Shown here: positions 12,041 to 24,723 of the stretch, one piece after another
Position numbering within the stretch: position 1 is the first letter of the stretch
Layout: each line of letters begins with the position of its first letter
NCBI GenBank assembly: GCA_002150815.3
Contig: NDFF03000028.1
Location: 326,694 to 390,693, forward strand
DNA: 64,000 nt
Source of the DNA: Grammothele lineata
Lineage: Eukaryota; Basidiomycota; Agaricomycetes; Polyporales; Polyporaceae
Reading direction: 5' to 3'
Translations under genes and position numbers: made by a program
Notes under the pieces: model-generated
Databases searched by the model: none
What the model was told of the DNA's origin: nothing
Seen by the model: the letters and a program-made list of their open reading frames with translations, nothing else

Positions 12041-14542
12041 GTCTAGGGCAATATCCGAAACGGGATGGGGGTATATCGATGTGTGGTCGAGAACACTGAG
12101 CTCGGACGGACTGGAGGGCGCACTCCGCGAGTCCCTGCTGGGAGATTCGTCTCTCGTCGGCGAGGATTCTTCCCGGATAGGCTCACAGATCGATCGCCGA
12201 TGCTGTTCGCGCAGACTCGTCAGCTCTCTCCCTCCGCCCGCCGACGTCCCCAACGCGCTGCTCGGCCCTACTCCTGTCCCCGTCCCTGTCCCCCGCCGCT
12301 CCCGCTCCCACTCGCCACCCCCGAGCGAGAGCCGACCGATGGCGGACGAGCTGCCCGCCTCGGGCCAGTGGACCCGCCCCCGCTCCTCCGCGCATCCCGA
12401 CCAACGTGCGTGCATGGTCGCCCAGCTGTCCGTCCTGTCCCCGCGGCGTCTTCTTTCCAAACTGCGGGATTCGCGGTCCGCGATAGTGTCCTGCCCTCCG
12501 AGATCGTCCCGACGGCGTAAGCGACGAGCGAGAACAGCCAGGGGAGCGCAGAATCCAAGAGGGCCGGTCAGTGGTCTTCGTCCACCTTATGTATAGCGAC
12601 TCTCTCGCCCTGCCCTGTCAGCCCGCGTCGTGCGGTCACAGTCGAATATATCGGGCCCTTTCTAACCTCGCTACCCGATCGGAACTCTAGACCGTTGATC
12701 TCTCTCTTCCCCGGTCCGCGCTCTCCTCCTCCGCCAAGCCGCGCCTCCGGCCGTCTTGTCCCTTATCTGTCCTCTCCCGCTGTCCAGCCTGCTCGTCCTC
12801 GCCCTCCTCAACGCCTTCCCCTTCTCCTCCATGCTCCTCCCAAGCTTCCTCTACCGCGCGCGGCCCGCCCAACACCCACCCAGACGCGTCCATCACTCGC
12901 GTGATTGCAACCGACGGTTCGCGCGTATTCCCACTCCATCTACGCAAACCCATCGCGTGCTGCACACCGATGCGCCGCGCGTCCGGGCTCGCGTCCCCGG
13001 TCGCACGAGCAATGCACGCCCGACGCGAACGCCGGCGCACGCGCTGACAGACGACAGAACTCGTCCATCATCCGTGTCGCCTCTGGGACGTGCTCGGGCG
13101 GCCGCCACGAACAGGTCAGGACTGAACTTTCCACCCCGTTCCTGTGCCTCGCGTCCATATCCTCCCCCGAGCGCGCACGCCGTCGGTGGTGGCCCTTGAT
13201 CCCCATCGTGTTTTCCGCGCGTGCCCGAATACTCAGCTACCCTAAGACGGGAACTCCTATGCTCGCTATGTTTTCAAATGTCAGCGGGTCGATTTGACGC
13301 GCTCTATTGTATACGAACCAAGCATACCCCCCGGAGGCGTCAGACGACCAGCCGCATCGAACGCGTTTGATGCTGTGCTACAGATAGCACGTCCGCCCCC
13401 GAGCTCTTCGAAGCACCGGCGAGAAGTTACAGGCACTGACGTGAGGAACGTGGCAAGCAAGCAAAAGGCAGCAATCCGTCCGTCCTGAAGCCGCCTGGGG
13501 ACTGACACTGACACGACGCGGTACCTGCGTCCTCCTCAGCCTCCGGAGCAGAGCCCGTCCTTCGCGGGCGTCGCGTTATGTCCGTGTGGCAACTTTCCGC
13601 TAAAACTGGGATGAGGCGAGGGGCTAGATCGTCCCACAGACGCGCTTGGGGAGGACAGGCCGACATACCGCGTGCGTTTGGGTGTAGGTACACGCTGTGG
13701 TGGTTTTGAACATGCTCGGCACTAGTCCTGAATGTTGTATCACCGGGACGTGTTGAAGACATTGGAGGCACAGAGTTCTGTCGATCCTGGTAGCGGCCAG
13801 GTACGATCCGGTTCGTACTGAGTCTACAGCCACCGCGTGTGTAGCCCTGCGGAGGCCTCAAGTCAGACCATGAAGAACAGAGTACACGCGAGGTCCTCGC
13901 GACGTGCACTGAAACGAGGCGCAAAAAGTGCTGCTTGGGCATCCGCCGGCTTGGGAACTTCTCGAGGATCCGGGCTGCCGAGTATTCGATTGACCCCCCA
14001 AGCGCGTGAGCGCGCTGCGGAGGCAGATCGTTGTGGCTACACCGTCGTGGTGGTCGCGCGGCGCACGACAACAACGTGCACGCACGCATGCCGTGGACGG
14101 CTGTGGACGGCCATCGAAGGGTGGACGCCACACTGACGCATTGGAGGTGGTGGCGAAGGTGCTTAATTAAATTGTGGATTTGGTCTGGACAAGTATCTTG
14201 AAGGGAACAGCATCGCTTCGACTGTATTCGTATCTTCAAAGACCTTCGTTGTATGTCTACGTACGTTGGAGCTAGCGTGTTTGCTACTAATCCATTCGCG
14301 GCGTGGCGTGAAGAGGCGCAGGATCGTCGTGAGTCGCGATGGGCGGCCGGCAGAGTCGGTCCGTTTGTCGGACCGACGAACCACGCTCATGCAAGTCAAC
14401 TCAGAGGCAGCACGGCGCCGCGGAGCTTTTCCATAACCACCAACCACTTGAACTACTCCAATTCAGTAATCCAAGCTACAGTCAGTCCCTGCGCTGCGAT
14501 ATCGGGAACTCTTGACGGGTCACGCGTGGCTTGAGAACTTCA
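12041..14542. other. 2.5 kb stretch with no recognisable gene
   Basis: The left part is GC- and pyrimidine-rich and includes the distal UGP1 promoter. Open frames on both strands, including a 270-codon minus-strand frame at 13427-14239, give Arg/Ser/Cys-rich products with no conserved blocks. I see no tRNA and no terminal repeats. Confidence 0.4.
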
Positions 14543-15112
14543 ATGCCAAGCCAGCAGATCGAGTCGGCTGCGGCTACGCGCCTGGCCAACATCTCCTCGC
14601 GCCTCGACCAGCGAAAAGTGCGAGTGGCGGGATGGTACGAGCGGCGCTGCTCGATACGGACTCAGTAGCTAATGGACTTGAGGATTATTGTAGGCTCATT
14701 CATGATGACGCGGACACGTCCACGATCATGATCCACGACGGAGAGGACGCGCTCCTCATCGACGTCTCGCTCTGCCTGAGCGTGTTTAGGCCATCGCGCT
14801 GGCTTCGTGAGAACAAGACGGTCGTGATGGCTATGGGCTATCTCGAGAAGTCTGGGGTACGTTCGTTAGGTTGGGGTCGAAGAGCATGGCTAAACGTGCT
14901 ACTTCCAGCGGCCATTTTCCATACCTGTTCTGCATGCGCACGCGCCGCTTGTGAACGTCAACCCCTATCTCGTCCTACGAGCTATTATTGCTCAGGAGGC
15001 GCGAGATCTCGACATGGCGTTGTGGAATCGTGCAATCGAGTCCCGAGAAGAGGCGCTGGAGAACTACGGACCTGGCGTCGAAGGCACACAGGACGACGAA
15101 GGTCAAGAATAG
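14543..15112 (+). CDS. TEN1: TEN1-like CST telomere-capping subunit
   Basis: Three exons join in phase: 14543-14634, 14694-14856 and 14909-15112, giving 152 residues. The introns are 59 and 52 bases. The first has a CTAAT branch site and TTGTAG acceptor, the second a GTACGT donor. The protein is one small OB-fold-sized domain. It contains RKVRVAGW (strand 1), DTSTIMIHDGEDALLIDVSL, WLRENKTVVMAMGYLEKS, and a C-terminal helix (NPYLVLRAIIAQEARDLD) with an acidic tail. Order, length and the RVAGW/DVSLCL/MGYLE pattern fit fungal Ten1, which joins Stn1 and Ctc1/Cdc13 on telomeric single strands and recruits polymerase alpha-primase. No long single ORF covers it, so it is easy to miss. It converges tail-to-tail with the next gene, 63 bp apart. 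The identity rests on pattern memory. Confidence 0.68.
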
Positions 15113-15175
15113 ATAGGTTCAGTCAAGAACCGAAACCGCGAGAACAGCACAACAGACAAGCACACGGCATCTATG

Positions 15176-17036
15176 TCACCACACCGACCACGCAATCCCC
15201 GCGAACAGCAGTAACGGAGCCCAAGCTGCCTCCCAGAAATCCTTCAGGAACCCCTTCAAGATTCCCGTCCTCCTATTCGCATCGGGAGCGGAGGCGCCCC
15301 CCGTCCAAAGGAACGCCACAGCGCTTTGGCGGAGCGCCGTTGGGGAGAGCGTAACGCTTCGCGGGCGGCCCCCAATGGCGAATGTCCACGTCCAGTTCCG
15401 CGACCATGCATGGGAGCGAGGGAACGACTTGTTCCGCCACGCGCTGGGAGGTGGGAGGTCGTAGTTGACGAAGTCGTCTTCTTCGGGCTCGGTTGTAGGC
15501 GGGGACGGGGAAGATACGCGGCGGAAGTTGGAGAGTATGAGTGCGGCGATGGTGAGGAGTATCAGTGGGACATAGACGGAAAGGTAGATACCGAGCTGGT
15601 CGGGAAGCAGGCACGGTCGGTAGGAGAACGCGGGTTTCGTTTGGTGCATGGAGGGAGGGACGAGAGAGAGGAGTTGGTAGCCTGGTCTGCGGATGCCCAT
15701 GGCCATAGAGAATGACTTGACTGTGAGCTCTGGGACTGATGTGGCTACCGGCGGGCTCCTGTTGTCCGTCACCATGATGGTGTGGTCGTACTCGCAATAA
15801 TCATGGTCGTCCCCACTGTGAGTTCATGTGTCAGTCCGGGGGTGTACGGCAGACTAACAGCACAGCTTACCTGAATATCACGGCGGGTTGTATGGAATCG
15901 AGCAGGAAGCGCGACACCTCCGGAAGAAGCAAGTTCTGGTACCCGAGACCTCTACCCTGGCGCAGAGTGCCACGTTCTCGCAGAGGCCCGCAGGAGCTTC
16001 CTTCGGGCCGTGATAGGGGAACATGTGTAAAGAGTATCGGCCTGTCGATTCCTCCGACCGGGCCTGGAGCTCCATCTTCTGGGATAGAAGACACAGGAGG
16101 ATAGTCAGCGGCTGCACATGAAATCTGACGTGATGAAGCCATATAGGTTCCGGCAAGTCTCACGGCTAGAATGCAAGACGTACCTCGCGTATAAGATTGC
16201 ACAAAGGCGATCGTCCGGTCCGGCCGAATTTGCGCCCACTTTGCGAAATGCGTGTCGGATGCAGCGCGCTCGCGATCTTCGTCCACGAGGCCCGGTGCGT
16301 CGATCAACAGAACGGTATGATTCGCGATGGATATACGCTGGTTTAATGGGCCGAAGTGGGACGTGTAACGCTCAATTGCGTATTTGGAGAACTGATACTT
16401 CTTCGAAGGCGGGCCTAGTCTGGGTAAGACGCTGATCAACGCACGGTGCGACACGACAGATGATATGCAAATACCCAATATCATGGTTCCCGGGAAGATA
16501 GTGCATAGGGAGATTTTGGTCGGCGGCGAAGATATTTCTGAATCGCCGAACGTACGTTTCGTACCTGGCGTGGGGAGAGGAAGGGTCGGTCTGACGAGAG
16601 GCACGACAAGAAGGACGCAGACACTCACTCGTCATCCGACATAGCGATCCGACCGTTGTCCATCATGTCTCCAAGGAAGACGACGGTGTCTGGTCGCTGC
16701 CTCATGACGGTGCGCCAACTCTTCCGCATGTTGAGGTCGACAATGAACTGGCTCAGGCGCACAAGCCATGGTGGACGTTCAGGGTAGGAATGACTGTCTA
16801 GAATCTGCGGATCGGCGACGACGAGGACGTGCGTCGGAGTCGTGTCCTAAGGGGGCCAGGAAGCTGTTTCAATGAGTCTTTCGCTCGGGGGACTGTAGGG
16901 GAGCCCATACCGAGTGTACAAGAGACTCGTCTGGCCATGGGCAGCTGGAGGTATGGCTATGGAAGGTTCCCAGCTCATACCAAGCGACAAGAACCAACCA
17001 GAAGAGACGCAAAAAGTTCACGAGTCGGGGGTACAT
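15176..17036 (-). CDS. Cdc1/Ted1-type GPI ethanolamine-phosphate phosphoesterase
   Basis: This is a membrane-anchored metallophosphoesterase of the Cdc1/Ted1/MPPE1 (PGAP5) family, which removes ethanolamine phosphate from GPI-anchor mannoses in the ER/Golgi. The N-terminus (MYPRLVNFLRLFWLVLVAWY) is a membrane segment. Metal-site motifs follow in order: VADPQ, FLGDMMDNGR, LPGNHDIG, FTHVPL and SGDDHDYCEY. The last is completed across an intron, with the phase-1/phase-2 junction near 15820. FGPLNQRISIANHTVLLIDAPGLV is the usual middle block. Two C-terminal hydrophobic stretches (YLSVYVPLILLTIAALIL and APLLLFAGIAWSVW) complete the topology. All expected ligands are present, so it should be active. 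The start codon lies 171 bp from the divergent HLTF-like gene. A paralogue lies at 32004-34345. Confidence 0.85.
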
Positions 17037-17206
17037 GGCATGCTGTAGTTGCCGCCAGTGACGACAGCGGTGAGCGGAGAAGCGTTAGGGCGGCCCGCAG
17101 TCGCTTCCCGATCACGTGTTTACCGACGCGCGTCGCGTCGGGCTGCCTGAGGAGGCAGCGCCGTTCTCTTTCTCCACCAATACACCCTATTTCCTTCCCT
17201 TACATT

Positions 17207-20200
17207 ATGTCCAACAAACAGCATATATTTGAGGTGAGATATTATACTTTATAAAGACTTCTAACCCTCTGAAACGTCTCGTTGCGCAGTATAGCAAAAG
17301 TAGTCGCGCGACTTGCCATGGTCTACCGCCCTGCAAGGGGTCTCCTATCGAGCTAGGTTCCTTGAGATACGGCCAGGTCAACGTGGGCACATACGGGGAA
17401 ACAGTCGAATGGCGTCACTGGTGAGGATAGGAATACGCCTCTCACGCGCGTGTGATTGACTTTTTGGCTTCGACACGCGCATCAGGGGATGCGTGACGCC
17501 CGACATTCTCGCTAGACTGGCGTTGGTCAAGATCGAGACGGTCCCGGGATACAGCAATCTCTTGTACGCGCCATTCTCTCGTGCGCATACGAATGTCTTC
17601 TAACGACGCGCCGTATACAGTCCTGCGGACCAGAGTAAGATACGCCTTGCCGTCGCATTACGACGCGTCGATTCCTCCGACATTCCCGCTACTGCGAAAG
17701 CTCCGGAAGCGGTCATGGCAACAGCAGGTCCAAGTCAGAAGAAACGCAAATTGCAATACGAAGCATCTTTCGGATCCTCCCAGAACGCGCCTCCGAGTTC
17801 CTCCCAGCCGAGTTCTTCGCAGCCGCCATCTTCTCAGCCACTCCGTCGCATCTCAGGCCCGTCACTTTCTCAAATCACGCAGCAAGTAGAAGAGATTGAA
17901 GACGATGAGCCGGAGGAAGAGGCCAAAGACGAGCTATATGTCCAGATGAAGAGCAGTATCGTTGGCGTGCAGTATTACAAAGGTATCATCAGCTCCGTGT
18001 ACATCTACGCTTCGGTGTGCTCACCAGTTGTTTCACAGGTCTCGTCGGACGTGGAGAGGAGGTACTGCTTGTCAGGGAGCCGCATAACAAGTATGATAGG
18101 TGAGTATCACAATACATACCTGGCTGTTCTCACTCCACTCACGCGTATATCCCATAGGAATGCGATCCAAGTGAAAAACATCGGCGGTACTCAGGTTTGA
18201 GGTGTCTATCAGTGTCCCCCCTGACACCAACACTCATGTATCTCAGGTTGGACACATTCCTCGTACAGTGGCCGCAAAGCTTGCGCCGCTGATGGATAGT
18301 GGCACAATTACTGTAGAAGGTGTAATGCACGAGGGCAACTGTGAGCATCCCACTACATTCTCAGCACTTATCTGCTCTTACGGCGTGCATAGTGGCTGGA
18401 TTCGCTTACTCTTTGGACATGTACGGAATCTATGTAAAACCATGTGTGATTCGAGCTAATGCTATCCTTAGGACACTGAAGATCTATGGATGCGCAGATC
18501 AACGCCGCGTCCTCGAGCCCAAACTTGTTTGGGCAACACCCGGTCAGCGAGGCTTTCCCAAACCCACTGCTAATGGTGTTCGGCAAATCCCCGGCGCACC
18601 TACGCAACGTGCTACAGCTGCTCCTGTACCCGCACCTCCGCCATCTCAGCGTGCCGGTCCGAGTTCGAGCCAGCGTGTAAAGAGCCAAGCGACGACCGCC
18701 GCTCAACAAGAAGCGCAACGCAGGCAGCAGGAAGCTTTCCGGAAACAGCAGGAAGCCTATCAGAAGCAGCAAGAAGCCTACCAGAAGGCTCAAGAGCTCA
18801 AGCAGATCTTGAACAACCTCGAAAAGGTTGACGACGAGGGCCGTCGAGCCTCTTTACTAGATACGCTATGCTCCGTGGACGACGTGCTTGGGCTGCCAGT
18901 ACATCCGAACCCCCCTGGCGCTCTCAATGGTCAACTCAAAGTGAACTTGTTGAAGCACCAGGTCAGTGACTGAGTTTCGCCAAGAAGTTCTGAGTTAATC
19001 CTGCCATAGAGTCAAGCACTTCAGTGGTGCATTGAACATGAATACCCAGTTCTCCCAAAGTCGGAGGCGGACAAACCGGTTCAGTTTTGGCAGTACAAGA
19101 TGGGCCCGAACAAGGTAATCTGCTAGCCTATCTTAGTGGACCCTTGGCTGACCTGCTCACTTCTTAGCCTTATTACTACAATAGTAAGTTTGAAGCGACA
19201 TGGCATACGCGCTCTCAGCTGACGGCCTCCGTAGTCGCTACGAAGACTCCTCAGGAAGCGGCGCCTGCCCTCGGAAGTGGTGCTTTATGTGCGGACAGTA
19301 TGGGGTTGGGGAAAACGTTGACTATGCTCGCTCTTGTGCTAGCAACCAAACGCGATGTACCCTCTGGACATTCCAATGCGACGCTCATCGGTGCGTTACC
19401 TCTATCTGACATGGATTCGATGCTCACAATTGGTCATAGTCGTTCCGCTTTCCATAATTTCCAACTGGGAGAAGCAAATTGACGATCACTGTCAACCTGG
19501 CTCCCTCACGTCCTGCGTGTACTACGGGAAGGGTCGCGAGCTATCGGCCAGTGAGCTCATGCGATATGACGTGGTGATCACTACGTATCAGACTGTCGTG
19601 CAAGACCATGAGCTCGCGCTCCCCGGTAGATCTGGCGCACGTTCGGCGAAGAAGCTGAAGACGGACAAGGGTTTGTTCGACGTCGCCTGGAAGGTGGGTG
19701 TATGCTGCTCACGAGGATCGCGCCAATTAACGGAAATGCGTAGCGCATCATCCTCGACGAAGGCCACACCATTCGTAACCCCAAGACAAAGATGGCGAAA
19801 GCCGTCTGCGCCTTGACAGCACAGCGTCGCTGGGTGCTCACGGGGACACCAATTGTATGTCGCACGCTCATAGTCTTTGGAAACCTAGAATAACATTGCA
19901 CCCTCAGATCAACTCACCGAAGGTAGTGTCGTGTTCCTGACGAAAATATGTCATGCTCAAAACATCGAGTAGGACCTTGGCTCTATTCTTACCTTCCTGA
20001 GGATCTGCCGGCCACTCGACAATGAAGACTTTTACAAGCGTATGGTTCTTCGACCTCTTAAAGACGGCGACCCGTCTGGTGCCGAAATTTTGAGAGTATG
20101 TTCCAAAGCTGCCGGTGGCCAGTGTCCCGGTCTCACATACTGTTCCAGGCGCTGATGAGCCATATTTGTATCCGCCGGACAAAAGAGGTACAGTTTCTAC

Positions 20201-22483
20201 AGTTTGTGCCTGTGGACCACAGGGTTAACGGTGTCATAGATGCAAGACAAAGACGGGAAGCCCCTTGTCCCGCTACCGCCTGTGAGTGGAGATGCCAACA
20301 ACGTATGATGCTGGCTTCATGTCGTTCCAGGTGGACATAACTGTCATCCCAGTGACGCTGCCCCCTCGAGCAAGAGTAAGTGGATGCGCGTAGACGGGGG
20401 ACGTGGCGCTGACAGTTTGACAGGAACTATATGAAACGATCGAGGAACTGACGCAAGAACGAGTTGGAAATCTACTCGACAGGCATGGATCCATACAAGC
20501 TGCTGCCGTACGCCTTCCCTCGCCATGCAAATGCTCGATACTCATCTTTGGATAGGTCCAATCGAACGTTCTCAGCTTGCTTACTCGCATGCGCCAATTT
20601 GTGCTGCATCCAGGCTTATTACCTTCGAACTATCTCGAGCAACTGCGTTCTGGCAATCAAGTGGATGAGGACAGCCCGCCACCTGCCGAGATTACCCCTC
20701 AAGAGAAGATTCGTCTCCAGAACATTCTTGCGCAAGCTATTGAGGATTGCGAAGAGTGCCCGATTTGCTTCGGTGTTCTCAACGAACCTCGTATCACGTT
20801 CTGTGGCCACAGATTCTGTCTCCCGTGGTAAGCAGATCTTAGTAATACACATTCTTACCCACCTCATTTCTGTTCCAGTATCACTGAGGTTGTGGTTCGT
20901 GATCCGAAGTGCCCAATGGTGAGATAGTACACGCTTGTTTTATTACATTCATACTTATTATCCTCGCAGGATCGCCGCCCTTTGGCCATCTCACAACTTG
21001 TCGAGCCCCCTCCGCCAACGGAAGCCACTCAGGCCCCCGTGCGGTACGAGGATGATGATGACGAAGACGACAACGACGATCTCAGGACCGGGTCTTCTGC
21101 GAAGATTGACCAACTTGTGACGCTGCTGAGGCTCACACCGGAGAATGACAAGTCACTTGTATTCTCACAGTTCACTTCCTTTTTGGACAAGGTGCGTGTT
21201 CCCTTTCTTACTCCCCTTTGACTCCTCCTAACGAAATCTACAGATTGCGGAGACGCTAGACAAAGAGAAGCGAGTATCGTGTTCTCATACATCATTCCAT
21301 CACTCAGTTCACCATATTTCCCTCAGCATTCCGTACGTTCGTTTTGACGGGAAGATGTCCGCCCGCCGTCGGCAGGAGACCATTGCTCGCTTCTCAGTGC
21401 CCATCGAGGACAGCGACTCTGTACCTTCCTTCACACAATTGCAAGAGCCTGACACCCAACCGGCCGAGATCGCTTCTTCGCAACCCTCCACCCGTCGACG
21501 CACTCGGTCTACTCGAGTTGTCATCGACGAATCCATCGATGACGACCGAGACGACGATTTCGTCATGGGCGATGATCAAGACAGCGCCGACGACGACTTC
21601 ATCGACGACTTAGACGATGATGGCCCCGCTCGCGCGCGATCGAAAGGCAAGGGCAAGGCGAAGGCGAAGAGCAAAAAGGAGCAGATATCGACGATATCTG
21701 CTGTGTCCAGTAGCAGCCGATATGAAGGCGTCAACCCGCGTGTCATGCTCATTTCGCTCAAGGCAGGTGCGCTGGGCTTGAACCTGACAGTTGCAAACAA
21801 CGTTTACCTGTGAGTATACTCTACCATTACGAGCATCGGATATTATCTAACATAGACGATGGTACTCGCCTTAAAGCATGGACCCGTAAGTTGCTGCTAC
21901 AAGATCGAGCAGCTGTTCAACAATCTCACCATTTCTCATCATTCAGATGGTGGCAGGAGGGTATTGAGTCCCAAGCCATCGACCGCTGCAACCGGTACGT
22001 CCCGCTACCTCTCGCCCCTAAGCATGAGCTAATTTTACCTGCACAGCATTGGCCAGAAGAAGCCCGTACATGTGTATCAACTCATCGCTGAGAATACTGT
22101 TGAGTCCAAGGTAGTCCAGCATAACTCTTGCTCAATATCAGCTCTGATAGGGGAATGCATAGGTCATTGATATTCAAGAGAAAAAGAAGAAGCTCATCAA
22201 GGAGGTAGGTGCCTGACCCATGACATCTACGAGTGTGTTTTGACCGAGTATCTATTCCCACGCAGGCTTTCTCCGGCATCAAGAGTACTGAAACTCAGCG
22301 ACAGAAAAAGGAGGCCCGTCTGCAGGGTTAGCAACCTTCTCACTCCACGTGGGATGATGACATTGACTGAAGCTATGCTGTCTTGCAGAGTTGGTGCAAC
22401 TCTTCGGTCTCCAGAGACAGGTCGGCGCTCAAGAAGGCGCCGGGAATTCCTCACAGACAACTCTTAACGGCTGGCGAGCTTGA
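17207..22483 (+). CDS. HLTF/Rad5-like translocase with PARP finger, HIRAN, SNF2 and RING
   Basis: This is a nuclear SNF2-family DNA translocase and probable ubiquitin ligase of the post-replication repair type. Exon 1 is only 27 bases (17207-17233). Exons 2-4 encode a PARP-type zinc finger ([29 protein letters not shown]) running in frame into [16 protein letters not shown] and then the Ser-rich linker. Next come a HIRAN domain ([28 protein letters not shown]) and a Gln-rich coiled coil. The SNF2 motor has [21 protein letters not shown] and VLTGTPI. A RING follows ([23 protein letters not shown]), then helicase C ([39 protein letters not shown]). A roughly 110-residue acidic/basic insert interrupts helicase C. 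The final RING position is Asp rather than Cys. The last intron (phase 1) leads to TLNGWRA-stop. The gene has more than 15 introns; those at 18-20 kb are approximate. Confidence 0.87.
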
Positions 22484-22737
22484 GATTGGTTTGTTCGATG
22501 CTTCGCCATAGTTTTGCTTCACGATTCTGTCCCACCCCTCGGTTCAATGCTATTAGCAATGACATAGTTATATCTGCCATCTAGTACCCAATACATATAG
22601 AGCTTCTTGCTATTACTCGAGTCTGTTTAGATCTACCGATATGCCATTACATCTCCACAGCCAGGAGCCTTGCTTGAACTCGTTCCTTCGATAGCTAAAG
22701 GAGTGTGATTGTCGCGGACAAGATCGTCGCCAATAAT

Positions 22738-24457
<1,720 letters not shown>

Positions 24458-24723
24458 TGTGAATGGATCTAAACGGAATGTAATGGTAGCAGGAGCAAAG
24501 GTTGTTGAGAAACTAATGCTAAGCGACAGGAAGGCTGAAGGAGAGAACACTCGAAGGCGATGGAGTGTGTTGGCCAGCCTCGTCAGAGAGATGCGTGCCT
24601 TTATACCTATACCCGGGCGCGAAAGTTGCACATGCCTTCAGCGTATTCTCAAACGTGAAGCGCACTCGCAGCTGAGACGCCAACCCGAAGTAGTATCTGC
24701 GCGGTCTCACCCCGCTGCCCAAT
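24458..24723 (-). promoter_or_regulatory. peroxidase core promoter
   Basis: On the minus strand a TATA box (TATAAAGG) lies at 24598-24605, about 140 bases before the start codon. An inverted CCAAT box lies at 24719-24723. I searched about 400 bases for the metal-response consensus TGCRCNC and saw no perfect copy. Confidence 0.5.

Noticed and set aside
13427..14239. 270-codon minus-strand frame
   Set aside because: No family resemblance, odd Cys/Arg/Ser composition and no splice-supported extension.
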